A DNA stretch of 51,433 bases from Pirellulales bacterium (lineage in GTDB: Bacteria > Planctomycetota > Planctomycetia > Pirellulales > Thermoguttaceae): positions 1 to 51,433 of the forward strand of contig JABWBD010000006.1 of assembly GCA_013360685.1 (NCBI GenBank), written 5' to 3'. Shown here piece by piece: positions 41,488 through 50,115 of the stretch; position 1 is the first letter of the stretch; every line of letters begins with the position of its first letter. The position numbers were made by a program, and so were the translations under genes. Under the pieces are notes generated by a model. The model ran no database searches, had not been told where the DNA came from, and saw only the letters and a program-made list of their open reading frames with translations.

Positions 41488-44400
41488 TCACTGCTGAGGC
41501 GATTGCGGGAACGGTTGGACTCCCGGCTGGACCGAGGGTACTGTTCCCGGTTGAGCCGCCGGTATCGTTCCGGGTTGAACGCCTGGGATCATCCCAGGTT
41601 GGGAGCCAGGTATCGTTCCAGGTTGGGAGCCAGGGAGCATTCCGGGCTGGGCCGCCGGCATCATGCCGGGCTGGGTGGATGGGACGGTTGTCGAGCGGCC
41701 TGGCGCGGCGCCGTAGGGATAGTTCACTGGCCGGCCCTGCTGGCCCGGCGGAATTCCGCCCGGCTGCCCCGGGATTTCGGCTGCGTGCTGGGCGGCCGCG
41801 CGGGCAAGTCCCTTTTCGATGCCCGAGTCGCACAAGGGGCATTGGATTCCGCCGTTGCCGCGGCAAGCAACACAAGGGACGGCAACCTTCACATTCCGCC
41901 CGACTTTTCTGCCGCTGACCGGGTCAACCGCCATGGCTTCCGAGCGTTGTTGCGTTACCTTTCCGGAGCCTTCGCAATTGGGGCATGCCATGCGGCCAAG
42001 ACCGTTGCACGACAGGCAGCGGGGATCCTCGAAAAGCGCCGGATCGATTCCGCCCAGCGGTTTCCCGTCGGCGCCCAACAGCGGCATCAGACGCCATCCG
42101 ACACTTGAGTTGAAGGCGACGGAAGCATTGGTTTTCTGGCAGAGGTCGTCCAAGCGACGCCTGGTCGCGGGGTCCCAGAACTTGGAAGACATGGATGCTT
42201 TCACCGCGTAGAGCTTCCCGAGATTGTGCACAATCTCCTCCGGTGCTTTGCCTAGCTCGAGGGCCTTCTCGAAGCTTTCCACGGTTTGCTTGAGCTTCTT
42301 CTGGCGCAAGTAGACGAGCGCCAGATTGTTCCATGCGCGGCGGGCAAGTTCCTGGTCCTCCGCCTTGGTGCAGGCGCGGAAACTCTTCTCCGCAGCGAAG
42401 AAATCGCGATCGAAGTTCTCCACGAATCCCAGCAGGAAATCGGGCCGGCCGTCCTCGCGCGACGCCTTGCGGGCTTCCGCCAATTTGAGGCGGCCTCCCT
42501 GAAGATCTCCGTTGAGGATCATTTTCGAGGCATCGGCCAGCATGGCGGTGAAGGGGTCGGGCGGCTCCGGCCGGGCGGCGACGAGGCGAGGCAGGAGCTT
42601 TTCGCCGAGAGCGCCGATATTGACTTCAAAACCCTTGCAGAGCTGGTCGGAAAGCGTTCGGACGTACTCGGGACGCCCGGCTTGCTCGGCGAGTTCCATC
42701 GCCAGTCGCAAGGCAACGTACCTCTCGTCGCCGGGGCTGTGATTGTCGCTGAAGATCCGGACCGCCAGCACCTCCTTCTGCTCCGCTGAGCCGGCCTGGC
42801 TTACGCCGTAGCGCTGCTCCAGCGCGGAGGCGATCTTCCACTGGGTGTCGTCCGCCGGAGGAAAGAGCTTGAGACGGGAGAGAAGCTTGTCCTCGAAAGC
42901 GTTCTCGCCGAGAGCGAACTCCGCGGCAAGGCGGCGGCGAGCATCGTCGGCCTCCAGCGAGTTGCCGGCCGATTCGTAGAGTTCCGAGGCCAGCCGGCGA
43001 AGCACGAAGCACTCATCCGGGGCACGCCCGCCGGCCGATACCCAATCGCAAAAGCGGCCCGCCAGCAGGTTCATAGCGTTCTTGTCGGCGGAGATCTCCG
43101 CCGACTTCACGCCATGCTGCCGGTTGAGCTTTGCAGCGATCGCCACTTGTGCGTCGAGCGGCGGCGGTTGATGTTCCGGCTTCGGAGGCGAGGGAGATTC
43201 GGAGGGGGCAGGCTGGGGGGGTGCGGTGTTGGCGGGCACGGGATCCGGGCGAGCCGTCGGAGTCGCGTGCGTTGTCGCTGCGTCTTCCTTGCTCTGCTCG
43301 CTTTGTTTTTCGCCGGGCCCTGCCTCGCGCGAACCGGCTCTGGCCGGCTTCGGCCGGCTTTCTTCGGCCGGCGGCGCTGCGCCGGGGAGCGATGGCGCCG
43401 TCGGGATGCCACTTGCAGCCACGGCGGAATCCGGGAGCGGTTTGTCCGAATTCCGGCGGGCAACGAGCATCGTCAGGACCACCGCGATCAACACCAGGGC
43501 CGCCCCGCCCGCGCATGCGGCAATAACCAACCGCTTCCGGGAAAGTGGCGGCTGGGGCGATGGCAGCGGCACCGGTTGAACGGTGCCCACGGTGGCCGAC
43601 TGGATGGCCTTGGTCGTGCGCTGGTGCAAGTCGGGAGGAGCGACGTCGGAGTGAGCCGGCGCGGGGGCGTCGGCCACAGCGATTTCCTGGCGGTCCGGGG
43701 AGATACGCAGGAGAGTCTTGCAGCCCGGGCACGGCACGGACCGCCCCGCCGCCTTGTCGGTGACCCGCAAGACCTGGTGGCAGACGGGGCAATGATGATG
43801 GACTACACCGGCCGCGCCGGTTTGGCCCACCGCGGCGCGAAATGCCACGGCGAGCGCCTTGCACGTGGGATAGCGATCCGCCGGTTCCTTGGCCAGGCCT
43901 TTGCGAACGACGGTCGCCAGGGACGCGGAAACCTGCGGGCAGATTTCCCGGATCTCAGGCACCGGCTGGGTCGAATGTGCAACGAGGACGGACGTCGGAT
44001 TGGGGCCGACAAACGGGAGCCGCCCGGAAAGCAGCTCAAATAGCATCACCGCCAGTGCGTACTGGTCGGCGCGGCCGTCGTAAGGTTTGCCCAGGACGAC
44101 TTCGGGGGCCATATAGTCCGGAGTGCCCAAGACCATGCCCGTGCCGGTCAATTGCGAAGCGCCGGGGGCGTCGGCGTCGCGCGCAATGGCCTTGGCGACA
44201 CCGAAATCGCTGAGGAAGACGTTCCCGTGGGCGTCGAAGAGGATATTTCCGGGCTTGACGTCCCGGTGGACGTAATCTTGCGAGTGGATGAAGTCGAGGG
44301 CGTCGGTGACGTGTTCCAACCAGACAACGATCTCCTGGGGAGGAAGCGGGAGCGGATGCCCGGGCGATTCGAGGATCCGCCGGTCCTCGAGGCTTCCGCC

Positions 44401-44697
44401 CGACAGATATTGCATCACGGCGAAGGGAAGCCCGTCATGCTGGCCGACATCAAGGATTTTGACCACGTGCGGGTGGGAGAGTTGCACGAGCGAGCGGATT
44501 TCGCGAGAGAAACGGGCGGCGAACTCCTTGTCGCGAAGCATTTGCGGATGGGGAACCTTGATGACCACATCCGTGTCGAGATTGGCATCCCGGGCCCGGT
44601 AGACGGCGCCCATTCCGCCTTCGCCCAACTTGGCCGTTACCGTGTACCTTGCACCACTGAGGCGAACACCGATCCAATCGCCGACGTGAGTTGGCAT
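41488..44697 (-). CDS. Transmembrane Ser/Thr protein kinase with zinc ribbon and DnaJ-like zinc cluster
   Basis: 1069 residues. The Hanks-type kinase domain (about 17-290) is complete: GEGGMG 25-30, Lys47, HRDVKPGN 144-151, DFG 164-166, APE 197-199. A zinc ribbon follows (Cys303, 306, 323, 326), then a Pro-rich linker and one membrane helix (about 389-413). The next part is a long TPR-like helical region (about 545-880) and a four-pair Cys cluster of the DnaJ type (CLSC, CPNC, CVAC, CPLC; about 890-960). The tail is QPG-rich repeats. GGAGGG precedes the ATG chosen at 44697; a frame reaching 44790 runs into a palindromic repeat. It is divergent from three FHA genes, whose domains bind phosphothreonine, so they are its likely readers. 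Confidence 0.92.
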   Translation of the reverse strand: MPTHVGDWIGVRLSGARYTVTAKLGEGGMGAVYRARDANLDTDVVIKVPHPQMLRDKEFAARFSREIRSLVQLSHPHVVKILDVGQHDGLPFAVMQYLSGGSLEDRRILESPGHPLPLPPQEIVVWLEHVTDALDFIHSQDYVHRDVKPGNILFDAHGNVFLSDFGVAKAIARDADAPGASQLTGTGMVLGTPDYMAPEVVLGKPYDGRADQYALAVMLFELLSGRLPFVGPNPTSVLVAHSTQPVPEIREICPQVSASLATVVRKGLAKEPADRYPTCKALAVAFRAAVGQTGAAGVVHHHCPVCHQVLRVTDKAAGRSVPCPGCKTLLRISPDRQEIAVADAPAPAHSDVAPPDLHQRTTKAIQSATVGTVQPVPLPSPQPPLSRKRLVIAACAGGAALVLIAVVLTMLVARRNSDKPLPDSAVAASGIPTAPSLPGAAPPAEESRPKPARAGSREAGPGEKQSEQSKEDAATTHATPTARPDPVPANTAPPQPAPSESPSPPKPEHQPPPLDAQVAIAAKLNRQHGVKSAEISADKNAMNLLAGRFCDWVSAGGRAPDECFVLRRLASELYESAGNSLEADDARRRLAAEFALGENAFEDKLLSRLKLFPPADDTQWKIASALEQRYGVSQAGSAEQKEVLAVRIFSDNHSPGDERYVALRLAMELAEQAGRPEYVRTLSDQLCKGFEVNIGALGEKLLPRLVAARPEPPDPFTAMLADASKMILNGDLQGGRLKLAEARKASREDGRPDFLLGFVENFDRDFFAAEKSFRACTKAEDQELARRAWNNLALVYLRQKKLKQTVESFEKALELGKAPEEIVHNLGKLYAVKASMSSKFWDPATRRRLDDLCQKTNASVAFNSSVGWRLMPLLGADGKPLGGIDPALFEDPRCLSCNGLGRMACPNCEGSGKVTQQRSEAMAVDPVSGRKVGRNVKVAVPCVACRGNGGIQCPLCDSGIEKGLARAAAQHAAEIPGQPGGIPPGQQGRPVNYPYGAAPGRSTTVPSTQPGMMPAAQPGMLPGSQPGTIPGSQPGMIPGVQPGTIPAAQPGTVPSVQPGVQPFPQSPQQ
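41521..41676. repeat. 24 bp tandem repeats coding QPG-rich kinase tail
   Basis: On the minus strand about six and a half degenerate 24 bp units encode eight-residue repeats of the form xQPGxxPx (TQPGMMPA, AQPGMLPG, SQPGTIPG, SQPGMIPG, VQPGTIPA, AQPGTVPS, VQPG). Length variation between strains would be expected. It is coding, not a CRISPR array. Confidence 0.8.
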
Positions 44698-44745
44698 ACG
44701 TGGGACTCCCTCCGGATTGAAAACGGCAGCCGGTTCGCGCTGGCC

Positions 44746-44838
44746 TGATGAGGGGACAGGCACCGCAATAATCGAATAATCGCGGGTCAACGGGAGTGAG
44801 AATACAAGGTCTAGCGGAGCCGGTCCCCTTTTTCATCA
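44746..44838. repeat. 93 bp palindromic element, family E copy 1
   Basis: The left end begins TGATGAGGGGACAGGCACCG. The reverse complement of the right end begins TGATGAAAAAGGGGACCGGC and continues TCCG. The interior is AT-richer and non-coding. It shares the GGGGAC-GGC core with the element at 45010-45102 and has the same length. It lies directly upstream of the kinase gene. Confidence 0.7.
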
Positions 44839-45009
44839 GTCCAGGTTTGCGCACCCCTTGGACCCAGGGACTTCCCCCCTTGGGTGTAGCTACTAGTAGA
44901 TCGTGCTGTAGCCGATCCGTCAAGAGTGGCGCGGCGGTACTTCACGTGCCGGCGGGCGAGGATTATGATGCGCCTCGGGAGTAGGCCGTAGGGAAAGAAA
45001 CGCAGGCCT

Positions 45010-45102
45010 GGTTCAAGAAACGGGGACAGGCGCCTCGCCTCTGCGCGTTTTTCCCGGTGCTTACGGATGTTTGGCTCGGAGCCGGTCCCCGTTTCTTGAA
45101 CC
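45010..45102. repeat. 93 bp palindromic element, family E copy 2
   Basis: The terminal inverted arms are 25 bp with two mismatches. The left begins GGTTCAAGAAACGGGGAC and continues AGGCGCC; the right is the reverse complement with CGGCTCC. The same length and core as copy 1, but different outer ends. It ends 33 bases before the ATG of the first FHA gene. No transposase is present, so it may have been moved by one encoded elsewhere. Confidence 0.75.
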
Positions 45103-45135
45103 GCGCCGAAACGCACCGGTGGGAGGTGTACGTTT

Positions 45136-46077
45136 ATGCCAGCCTGTCCTTATTGTGGTTTCGCGCAGGTCCCGGCCATGCTGCGAAAGTGCCCCCAATG
45201 TCAGCGGCTTCTTCCGGACGGGGATGCGAGGGAGCCGGAAGGCACACGGCTGGAATCGGTTGAGTCGATCCGCCGCCTCGTAGAGCAGGCAGGCCCGGCG
45301 GCGCATCCCACGCCTGCGCCGCCCAAGCCGCAACCGGAAGTGACTGATGACGGGATCCCGCTGTTTCATCCGCGACAGCGGCCACCGCTGGCCCTGCTGT
45401 GCATCGTCGATGACGGCCCCGAGGGAGGCGAGTGGATTCGAATCCGCGTGCCGGAAGTAACCATCGGCCGCGCGGAGGGGCAGATCCTCATCCCGCATGA
45501 TGAAGCCATCTCGGGACGCCATTGCGCGATCGTTCGCGTCGCAACCCAAGGCCGCTGGGAATGGCGACTCCGCGATCTGGGCAGCAGCAACGGCACCTTT
45601 GCGCGCGCGGCCGGTGCAATCCTGAGGCCGCAGCAGGAAATCCTGGTGGGCGCTTGCCGGTTTCGCTACGAACTGCCCGCCGACGCCCCTCCCACCGACG
45701 CGGAACCGGTCGAGGCGCCGGCGCGGAACGTGACGCGGGCATGGCAAGTCCCATCGTTCCAAGGGCTCGCCAAAGGAGTTCCGGCGCTCGTGGAATTGAC
45801 GGCGCGGGGTGAAGGCGAGCGCCACCCGCTTGCCGGGCCGGAGCACTGGATCGGCAGCAGCCCCGAGCAGTGCGATATCGTAGTGCGGAATGATCCGTTC
45901 GTGAGCAAGCGGCACGCGCAGCTTTCCTGCGATCACCAGGGGCGCTGGCAGATTCGCGATGCCAAGTCGCGAAACGGCACGTGGCTGAGAATTCAGGAAA
46001 TCACGGTCAAGTCGCTCGCCGAATTCCAGGCCGGCGAACAACGGTTTCTCTTGAGGATCCCAAGCCGTGATGATTAG
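45136..46077 (+). CDS. Zinc-ribbon protein with two FHA domains
   Basis: 313 residues, cytoplasmic. An N-terminal zinc ribbon (Cys4, 7, 19, 22) is followed by a Pro-rich linker and FHA domain 1 (about 86-180; GR 111-112, SGRH 126-129, SSNG 150-153). FHA domain 2 is about 217-310 (IG 239-240, SKRH 257-260, SRNG 278-281). Both keep the Arg, Ser, Asn residues that bind phosphothreonine in known FHA domains. It overlaps the next FHA gene by a few bases and lies across a divergent gap from the kinase, whose phosphorylated residues it may read. The kinase carries a ribbon of the same C-x2-C type. Confidence 0.88.
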   Translation: MPACPYCGFAQVPAMLRKCPQCQRLLPDGDAREPEGTRLESVESIRRLVEQAGPAAHPTPAPPKPQPEVTDDGIPLFHPRQRPPLALLCIVDDGPEGGEWIRIRVPEVTIGRAEGQILIPHDEAISGRHCAIVRVATQGRWEWRLRDLGSSNGTFARAAGAILRPQQEILVGACRFRYELPADAPPTDAEPVEAPARNVTRAWQVPSFQGLAKGVPALVELTARGEGERHPLAGPEHWIGSSPEQCDIVVRNDPFVSKRHAQLSCDHQGRWQIRDAKSRNGTWLRIQEITVKSLAEFQAGEQRFLLRIPSRDD

Positions 46078-47005
46078 GTTCCGCATTCACGCGGCTGGCG
46101 CCGAGTCTTTTCCGTGGGAACATGGGGGACCATGCGTGAGCATCGGCCGTCTGCCCGAATGCGATCTGAGCTTCCGCGGGTCTGCGGGCGAGACCGTTTC
46201 CGGCCGGCACGCGCTGGTCCAGTTGTCCGGAGCGGGCGCCGTCTTGACCGACCAGGGGTCCACGAACGGCACGTTTCTCAACGGAGTGCGGTTGACGGGG
46301 CCCGCCGCGCTCAAGGCGGGCGACCGGATCGTCTTGGGACAGACAGGCCCACGGCTGGACGTGCTCGAGATCGACCTTGCCGGGCCGAGCGAGGACGCCG
46401 CTTGGGCAGGGCGGGCTTCCGAAACCCCATGGTATTATGCCAAGGTCAACGCTCCTGAGAGACATGGGCCGGTGGCTTTCGAGGAACTCCGGCGCCTCGC
46501 CTCCTCGGGGAGGCTTGAGCCGTCGGATCTCGTTTGGAGACCGGGGTTCGACTCTTGGGCGGCAACGAGCGCCGTGGAAGAATTGAAGGGACTGTTCCCC
46601 ACCGGCGCAAGCGCCGCGTCCGTGGCAAGTCCGGCGGGACCGTCGCCGGGTGCGCCGGTGAGCATGGCGTACGGCGGGCAACCGCATCCGCAAGCGCTGC
46701 CGCTTCGAGACGACCGCTACGCACCGCCATCCAGCGACCCTGCGGGCGTGATCAGTCTGATTTGCGGCATCCTGGCTCTGGTGTGCATCGTCCTAGGTTG
46801 TCTGGCGTGCGGGCTTGGGGGCTTCGTCACGTATCCCTTGGCGGCGCTGTTTGCCGTGGCCGGACTGATCGCCGGCTTTTTCGCGCGCGGCAATCTTCGC
46901 GTGGCCGGGATTTTGTTGAACGCACTGGCGCTGGTCCCGGCCGTGCTGCTCCTTCTAATGCTTCTGGGCGTGATGGGGGCTGCCGGCGCCGCCGGCACCC
47001 CGTAG
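46070..47005 (+). CDS. FHA domain, GYF_2 domain and DUF4190 membrane protein
   Basis: 311 residues. The N-terminal FHA domain (about 1-105) keeps IGR, SGRH and STNG. A GYF_2-type domain follows (about 122-172, with WYYAKVN, FEELRRLASSGRLEPSDLVW and SWAATS). A linker leads to a DUF4190-type membrane region (about 222-305) with three hydrophobic helices (GVISLICGILALVCIVLG, GFVTYPLAALFAVAGLIAGF, ALALVPAVLLLLMLLGVMG). A GTG at 46067 could also start it. The 3' tail of the previous gene overlaps the start by 8 bases. Its FHA domain is almost the same as the one in the next gene, so one arose by duplication. Confidence 0.88.
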   Translation: MIRFRIHAAGAESFPWEHGGPCVSIGRLPECDLSFRGSAGETVSGRHALVQLSGAGAVLTDQGSTNGTFLNGVRLTGPAALKAGDRIVLGQTGPRLDVLEIDLAGPSEDAAWAGRASETPWYYAKVNAPERHGPVAFEELRRLASSGRLEPSDLVWRPGFDSWAATSAVEELKGLFPTGASAASVASPAGPSPGAPVSMAYGGQPHPQALPLRDDRYAPPSSDPAGVISLICGILALVCIVLGCLACGLGGFVTYPLAALFAVAGLIAGFFARGNLRVAGILLNALALVPAVLLLLMLLGVMGAAGAAGTP

Positions 47006-47029
47006 CTGTTGGACACGTGGAGGTCCGCC

Positions 47030-49831
47030 ATGAGAATTCGATTCCAGATCCATCTGAGTTCCGGCGAGAGCTTTCCCTGGGAACATGAAGGTCCACGGCT
47101 GAGCATCGGCCGCATGAGCGAGTGCGACCTGAGCTTCCGCGGGCCCGTGGGCGACATCGTGTCGGGGCGACACGCGGTCGTCGAATTGTCTGCAACCGGC
47201 GCGACACTGAGCGATCTGAGATCCACCAACGGCACGTTTCTGAACGGCGTTCGGCTGACGGGGCCCGCGGCGATCAAGGCGGGAGATCAAATCTTGCTGG
47301 GACAGGCAGGGCCTCGCCTGGACGTGCTCTCGATTGAGACGTCCGCGAGCCCTGCCTCGGCGCCGGACATGCCGCCTCCGTTGTCGGGCGGACGGCCGAC
47401 GCCGGGGGAACCGCCGGCAACGCCGTTGCCGGCCCAACTCGCAGTTCCGAGTTCGGGAAGACGCCTGGTGCTGGCGTGTACCGGGGCTGCCGCCGCCGTC
47501 GTATTGCTGGTTGGCGGGATCTGGATGGTGGGACGCATGCGAATCGCGGAGGTCGAAGGCCGCCCCGTCGCAGAAGCCGGCCCGAAGTCGGAAGATCCCG
47601 CAACGAGAGGCCCCTCCAAGGAAACCGTTGATAGGCGGCCGGTCGAACCTCCGGAGCCGCTCAATCCCGAACCGCCGCCCACTCCGCCAGCGACCCTCGC
47701 GTTCGACGAGAAGCCCTGGATGAGCGCCGATCTGGTCCTGGTCAATCCGGTGCACTATGCGGTGGCCATCGAACAAAGCGGCCAATCTCCGACCTACACC
47801 GTGTCGGCTAAGGCCGACGGTGAAGCGGCGGTCCGCGCCGCGGAGACCGCCTGGCAATCCGGGGTTTCGATCATCGCCGACGAACCGTTGACGCGACGGA
47901 TCCACGCCCGCGTCAACCAAGGCGACGTGCTGGGCGAAGTGGAAACGAAGGACCTGAACGGCAGGTGGCGAGAATTCCGGATCGTTCCCCGCAATGGCAC
48001 GGTGGTAGTCTTCAACGACTTGAAGCAGCGTCGCACCCGGCTGGGATTCCTCGCCCCGGCGAGCGAGTTCGATCCCTCGCAGCCCGAGGAACCGTGGTTC
48101 CGCGACGTCCGAGGCAGGCAGCCCGAGCCTTTCCAGCGGGAGTATGTACAGGTCGGAACGCTCCGCAAGGGACTCAGCGACGACGTGCTGGCGAGCACAC
48201 CGGGGCTGGACTTCCTCGACTACTGCCTGTACCACCTTGCTTCCGTGCTGACCACCCCTCCCGACCGTCGCGACGCGCTGAAGGTCTATGTGGTCGGCGA
48301 CGTCAGTCATATTGCCAGGTCCGCAAACCGGGAAGACATGCTCAAGCACTACCCGACGTTTTCCCCTCGCGAGGACCACGAGCGGATGCGAAGCGAGGCG
48401 GATCGCCTGGTCCGCGAATCCGAGCGGTTGGCCAGCGAGCTGCGTGCGCGGCTGAACGACCTGGGCGTCCCGGTTGCCGAATGGTCCAAAGAGATGGCTT
48501 TCGGCTCCTACGATACGGATTTCCGCCGGCCGGCATTCCAGCAGGCCCAAGACTCCAATCTCTTGGGTGTTTCGCACGTGCTCCTTTTCCGCGTCCGGAC
48601 GCCGCAAACCCATGGGATGTACGAGCTCTCCATGCGGTTGGTCGACGTGGAGCGAGGGCAAGTCAAATTGGAACGTCAGGGCGATCGTCTGAAAGAGGAA
48701 AGCATCGATCCGGCCGGATCGCCCTACCTCAGGCACACCGGTGAACTTGCCCTGTTGGAACTCAATGCGGAAAGGGCAGACATCAACGAAACGCGCGTCT
48801 GGGCCAAGGGCGGTGTGCCTCTCCTCGTGCCGCCAATCAAGGTCGGGGCTGCTCCGGCGGCACGCGCCGGCAAGTCGCGTCCCGAGACACTCTTGGGCCG
48901 CGTCCATAACAGCCGGGCGGAGATGTGGGGCCAGCAGGTCCGCCTCGGATACCTGGAATCGCAGCTCGAGGAAGATCCTGTCCTCTTCCGCGATTTGTTC
49001 AGCAGCCATATCCAGATGATGCCCAGAGAAGCTGTTTCTGGTATCGAGCAGGTTGAGACCGACTCCGAAGTGCCGCCCGCCCATGAGATGCGATACCTTG
49101 TCTGGCGACTGGCGAAGCTCATCCTTCCCACCGCGGGCCGCGTTGCCGAAGTGAACGAACAACGTGTGAAGACGACGCTATCCCGCCGCGACGGCATCAA
49201 ACCGGGCGACCGCCTGACGGCACTGCGGTTGAGCGACTGGAAAAGCAGCGAGGCTTCCGCCTCGGAGATGCGGCTTCCCCAGGAGTTGATCGTGACCGAC
49301 GTGACCGATGTTGACTCGGTGGCGAATATCGAGCGGCTGGAAGGCCAGGATCTTGAGGAATCACTCAGCATCGGGATCAACGATGTTGTGCATCGCCGGC
49401 CGCCGCGGAAAATCGTCGTCGGCGTGCTCAAACCGAAGGTGGGCGGTCTGGAGTACATCGACCAGTCGGGAGCCAGGATTCCCCGGAGTGAACGTGCCGA
49501 CATCGAGAAGGCGACGCAATGGGTCGGCGATCAACTCGGGCAGATGCTGCAAAACGCGATGGTCAAATTGCGATTGCCGGTGGTCGAGCGGAGCGAACTC
49601 CAAGACGTGATCGCCCAGCAGAAGAACGAAAATTTCGACATCAACCCCGCTCTGGCAGCGAATATCGGGCGAGTCACCGGGGCGACGCACGTGATCCTCG
49701 GCGAGGTCTCGCCGGGGCTTTACAATGAAATGCGCGTGGGATTGCGAGTGGTCGAAGTCGATACCGGGATGGTCATGGAACAGATCAATTTCAAGTTCAA
49801 ACGATCGCAATTCGAGTATTGGACTCCCTGA
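47030..49831 (+). CDS. Membrane-spanning FHA protein with CsgG/LpoB-like outer domain
   Basis: 933 residues. A cytoplasmic FHA domain (1-105; IGR 26-28, SGRH 45-48, STNG 65-68) precedes a Pro-rich linker and one membrane helix (146-168, RRLVLACTGAAAAVVLLVGG). A long outer region follows (about 170-790) with recurring helical and beta segments. The last ~140 residues have a CsgG/LpoB-type look: RKIVVGVLKPKVGGLEY, LRLPVVERSELQDVIAQQ, ATHVILGEVSPGLYNEMR and LRVVEVDTGMVMEQINF. CsgG-type proteins form secretion pores or activate envelope enzymes. GGAGG 7 bases before the ATG fixes the start. An intracellular phosphate signal could thus be linked to an envelope protein. Confidence 0.85.
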   Translation: MRIRFQIHLSSGESFPWEHEGPRLSIGRMSECDLSFRGPVGDIVSGRHAVVELSATGATLSDLRSTNGTFLNGVRLTGPAAIKAGDQILLGQAGPRLDVLSIETSASPASAPDMPPPLSGGRPTPGEPPATPLPAQLAVPSSGRRLVLACTGAAAAVVLLVGGIWMVGRMRIAEVEGRPVAEAGPKSEDPATRGPSKETVDRRPVEPPEPLNPEPPPTPPATLAFDEKPWMSADLVLVNPVHYAVAIEQSGQSPTYTVSAKADGEAAVRAAETAWQSGVSIIADEPLTRRIHARVNQGDVLGEVETKDLNGRWREFRIVPRNGTVVVFNDLKQRRTRLGFLAPASEFDPSQPEEPWFRDVRGRQPEPFQREYVQVGTLRKGLSDDVLASTPGLDFLDYCLYHLASVLTTPPDRRDALKVYVVGDVSHIARSANREDMLKHYPTFSPREDHERMRSEADRLVRESERLASELRARLNDLGVPVAEWSKEMAFGSYDTDFRRPAFQQAQDSNLLGVSHVLLFRVRTPQTHGMYELSMRLVDVERGQVKLERQGDRLKEESIDPAGSPYLRHTGELALLELNAERADINETRVWAKGGVPLLVPPIKVGAAPAARAGKSRPETLLGRVHNSRAEMWGQQVRLGYLESQLEEDPVLFRDLFSSHIQMMPREAVSGIEQVETDSEVPPAHEMRYLVWRLAKLILPTAGRVAEVNEQRVKTTLSRRDGIKPGDRLTALRLSDWKSSEASASEMRLPQELIVTDVTDVDSVANIERLEGQDLEESLSIGINDVVHRRPPRKIVVGVLKPKVGGLEYIDQSGARIPRSERADIEKATQWVGDQLGQMLQNAMVKLRLPVVERSELQDVIAQQKNENFDINPALAANIGRVTGATHVILGEVSPGLYNEMRVGLRVVEVDTGMVMEQINFKFKRSQFEYWTP

Positions 49832-49884
49832 GCAACCGGGGCCGGACCATCGCCTCCCGTGAAAGAAAGGGTCTCGCTCCCGGC

Positions 49885-50103
49885 ATGCGCACCGTAACGC
49901 TGCGACGCTCCGGCGATGTGTTCACGCTCTCTGCCGACGAGGTCTTCAATCCTCAGAAGAACCCGCCCGAAGTCGCGCAGTTCGTTGTTCCACAAGACGT
50001 GCGGTTTGGCGGCATCCGCGTGGCATTTTCGGGACCGACCATCGAATTGAAGCAGATTCGCATCGAGCCCCTCTCTCAAGAAATCCGCGAAGACCTCCGT
50101 TGA
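49885..50103 (+). CDS. Short protein or gene remnant after the FHA operon
   Basis: 72 residues from the ATG given; the frame opens with a TTG at 49819 inside the previous gene. Readable strands are RTVTLRRSGDVFTLSADEV and VRFGGIRVAFSGPTIELKQ, which look like the last strands of a jelly-roll domain. The size suggests a remnant of a larger secreted protein more than a full gene. No leader or clear ribosome site was seen. It ends 12 bases before the convergent permease stop. The family is not recognised. Confidence 0.45.
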   Translation: MRTVTLRRSGDVFTLSADEVFNPQKNPPEVAQFVVPQDVRFGGIRVAFSGPTIELKQIRIEPLSQEIREDLR

Positions 50104-50115
50104 GATCTTCGATCG

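Noticed and set aside
41521-41676. Regular 24 bp repeats, CRISPR-like at first sight
   Set aside because: The units are contiguous without spacers and encode xQPGxxPx repeats of the kinase tail.
44698-44790. Longer kinase start upstream of 44697
   Set aside because: The extension reads through palindromic element E copy 1, and GGAGGG lies just before the ATG at 44697.
45434-45445. GGATTCGAATCC, resembling a tRNA T-loop
   Set aside because: It is a plain palindrome within FHA domain 1 coding sequence; no acceptor or anticodon stem can be formed around it.
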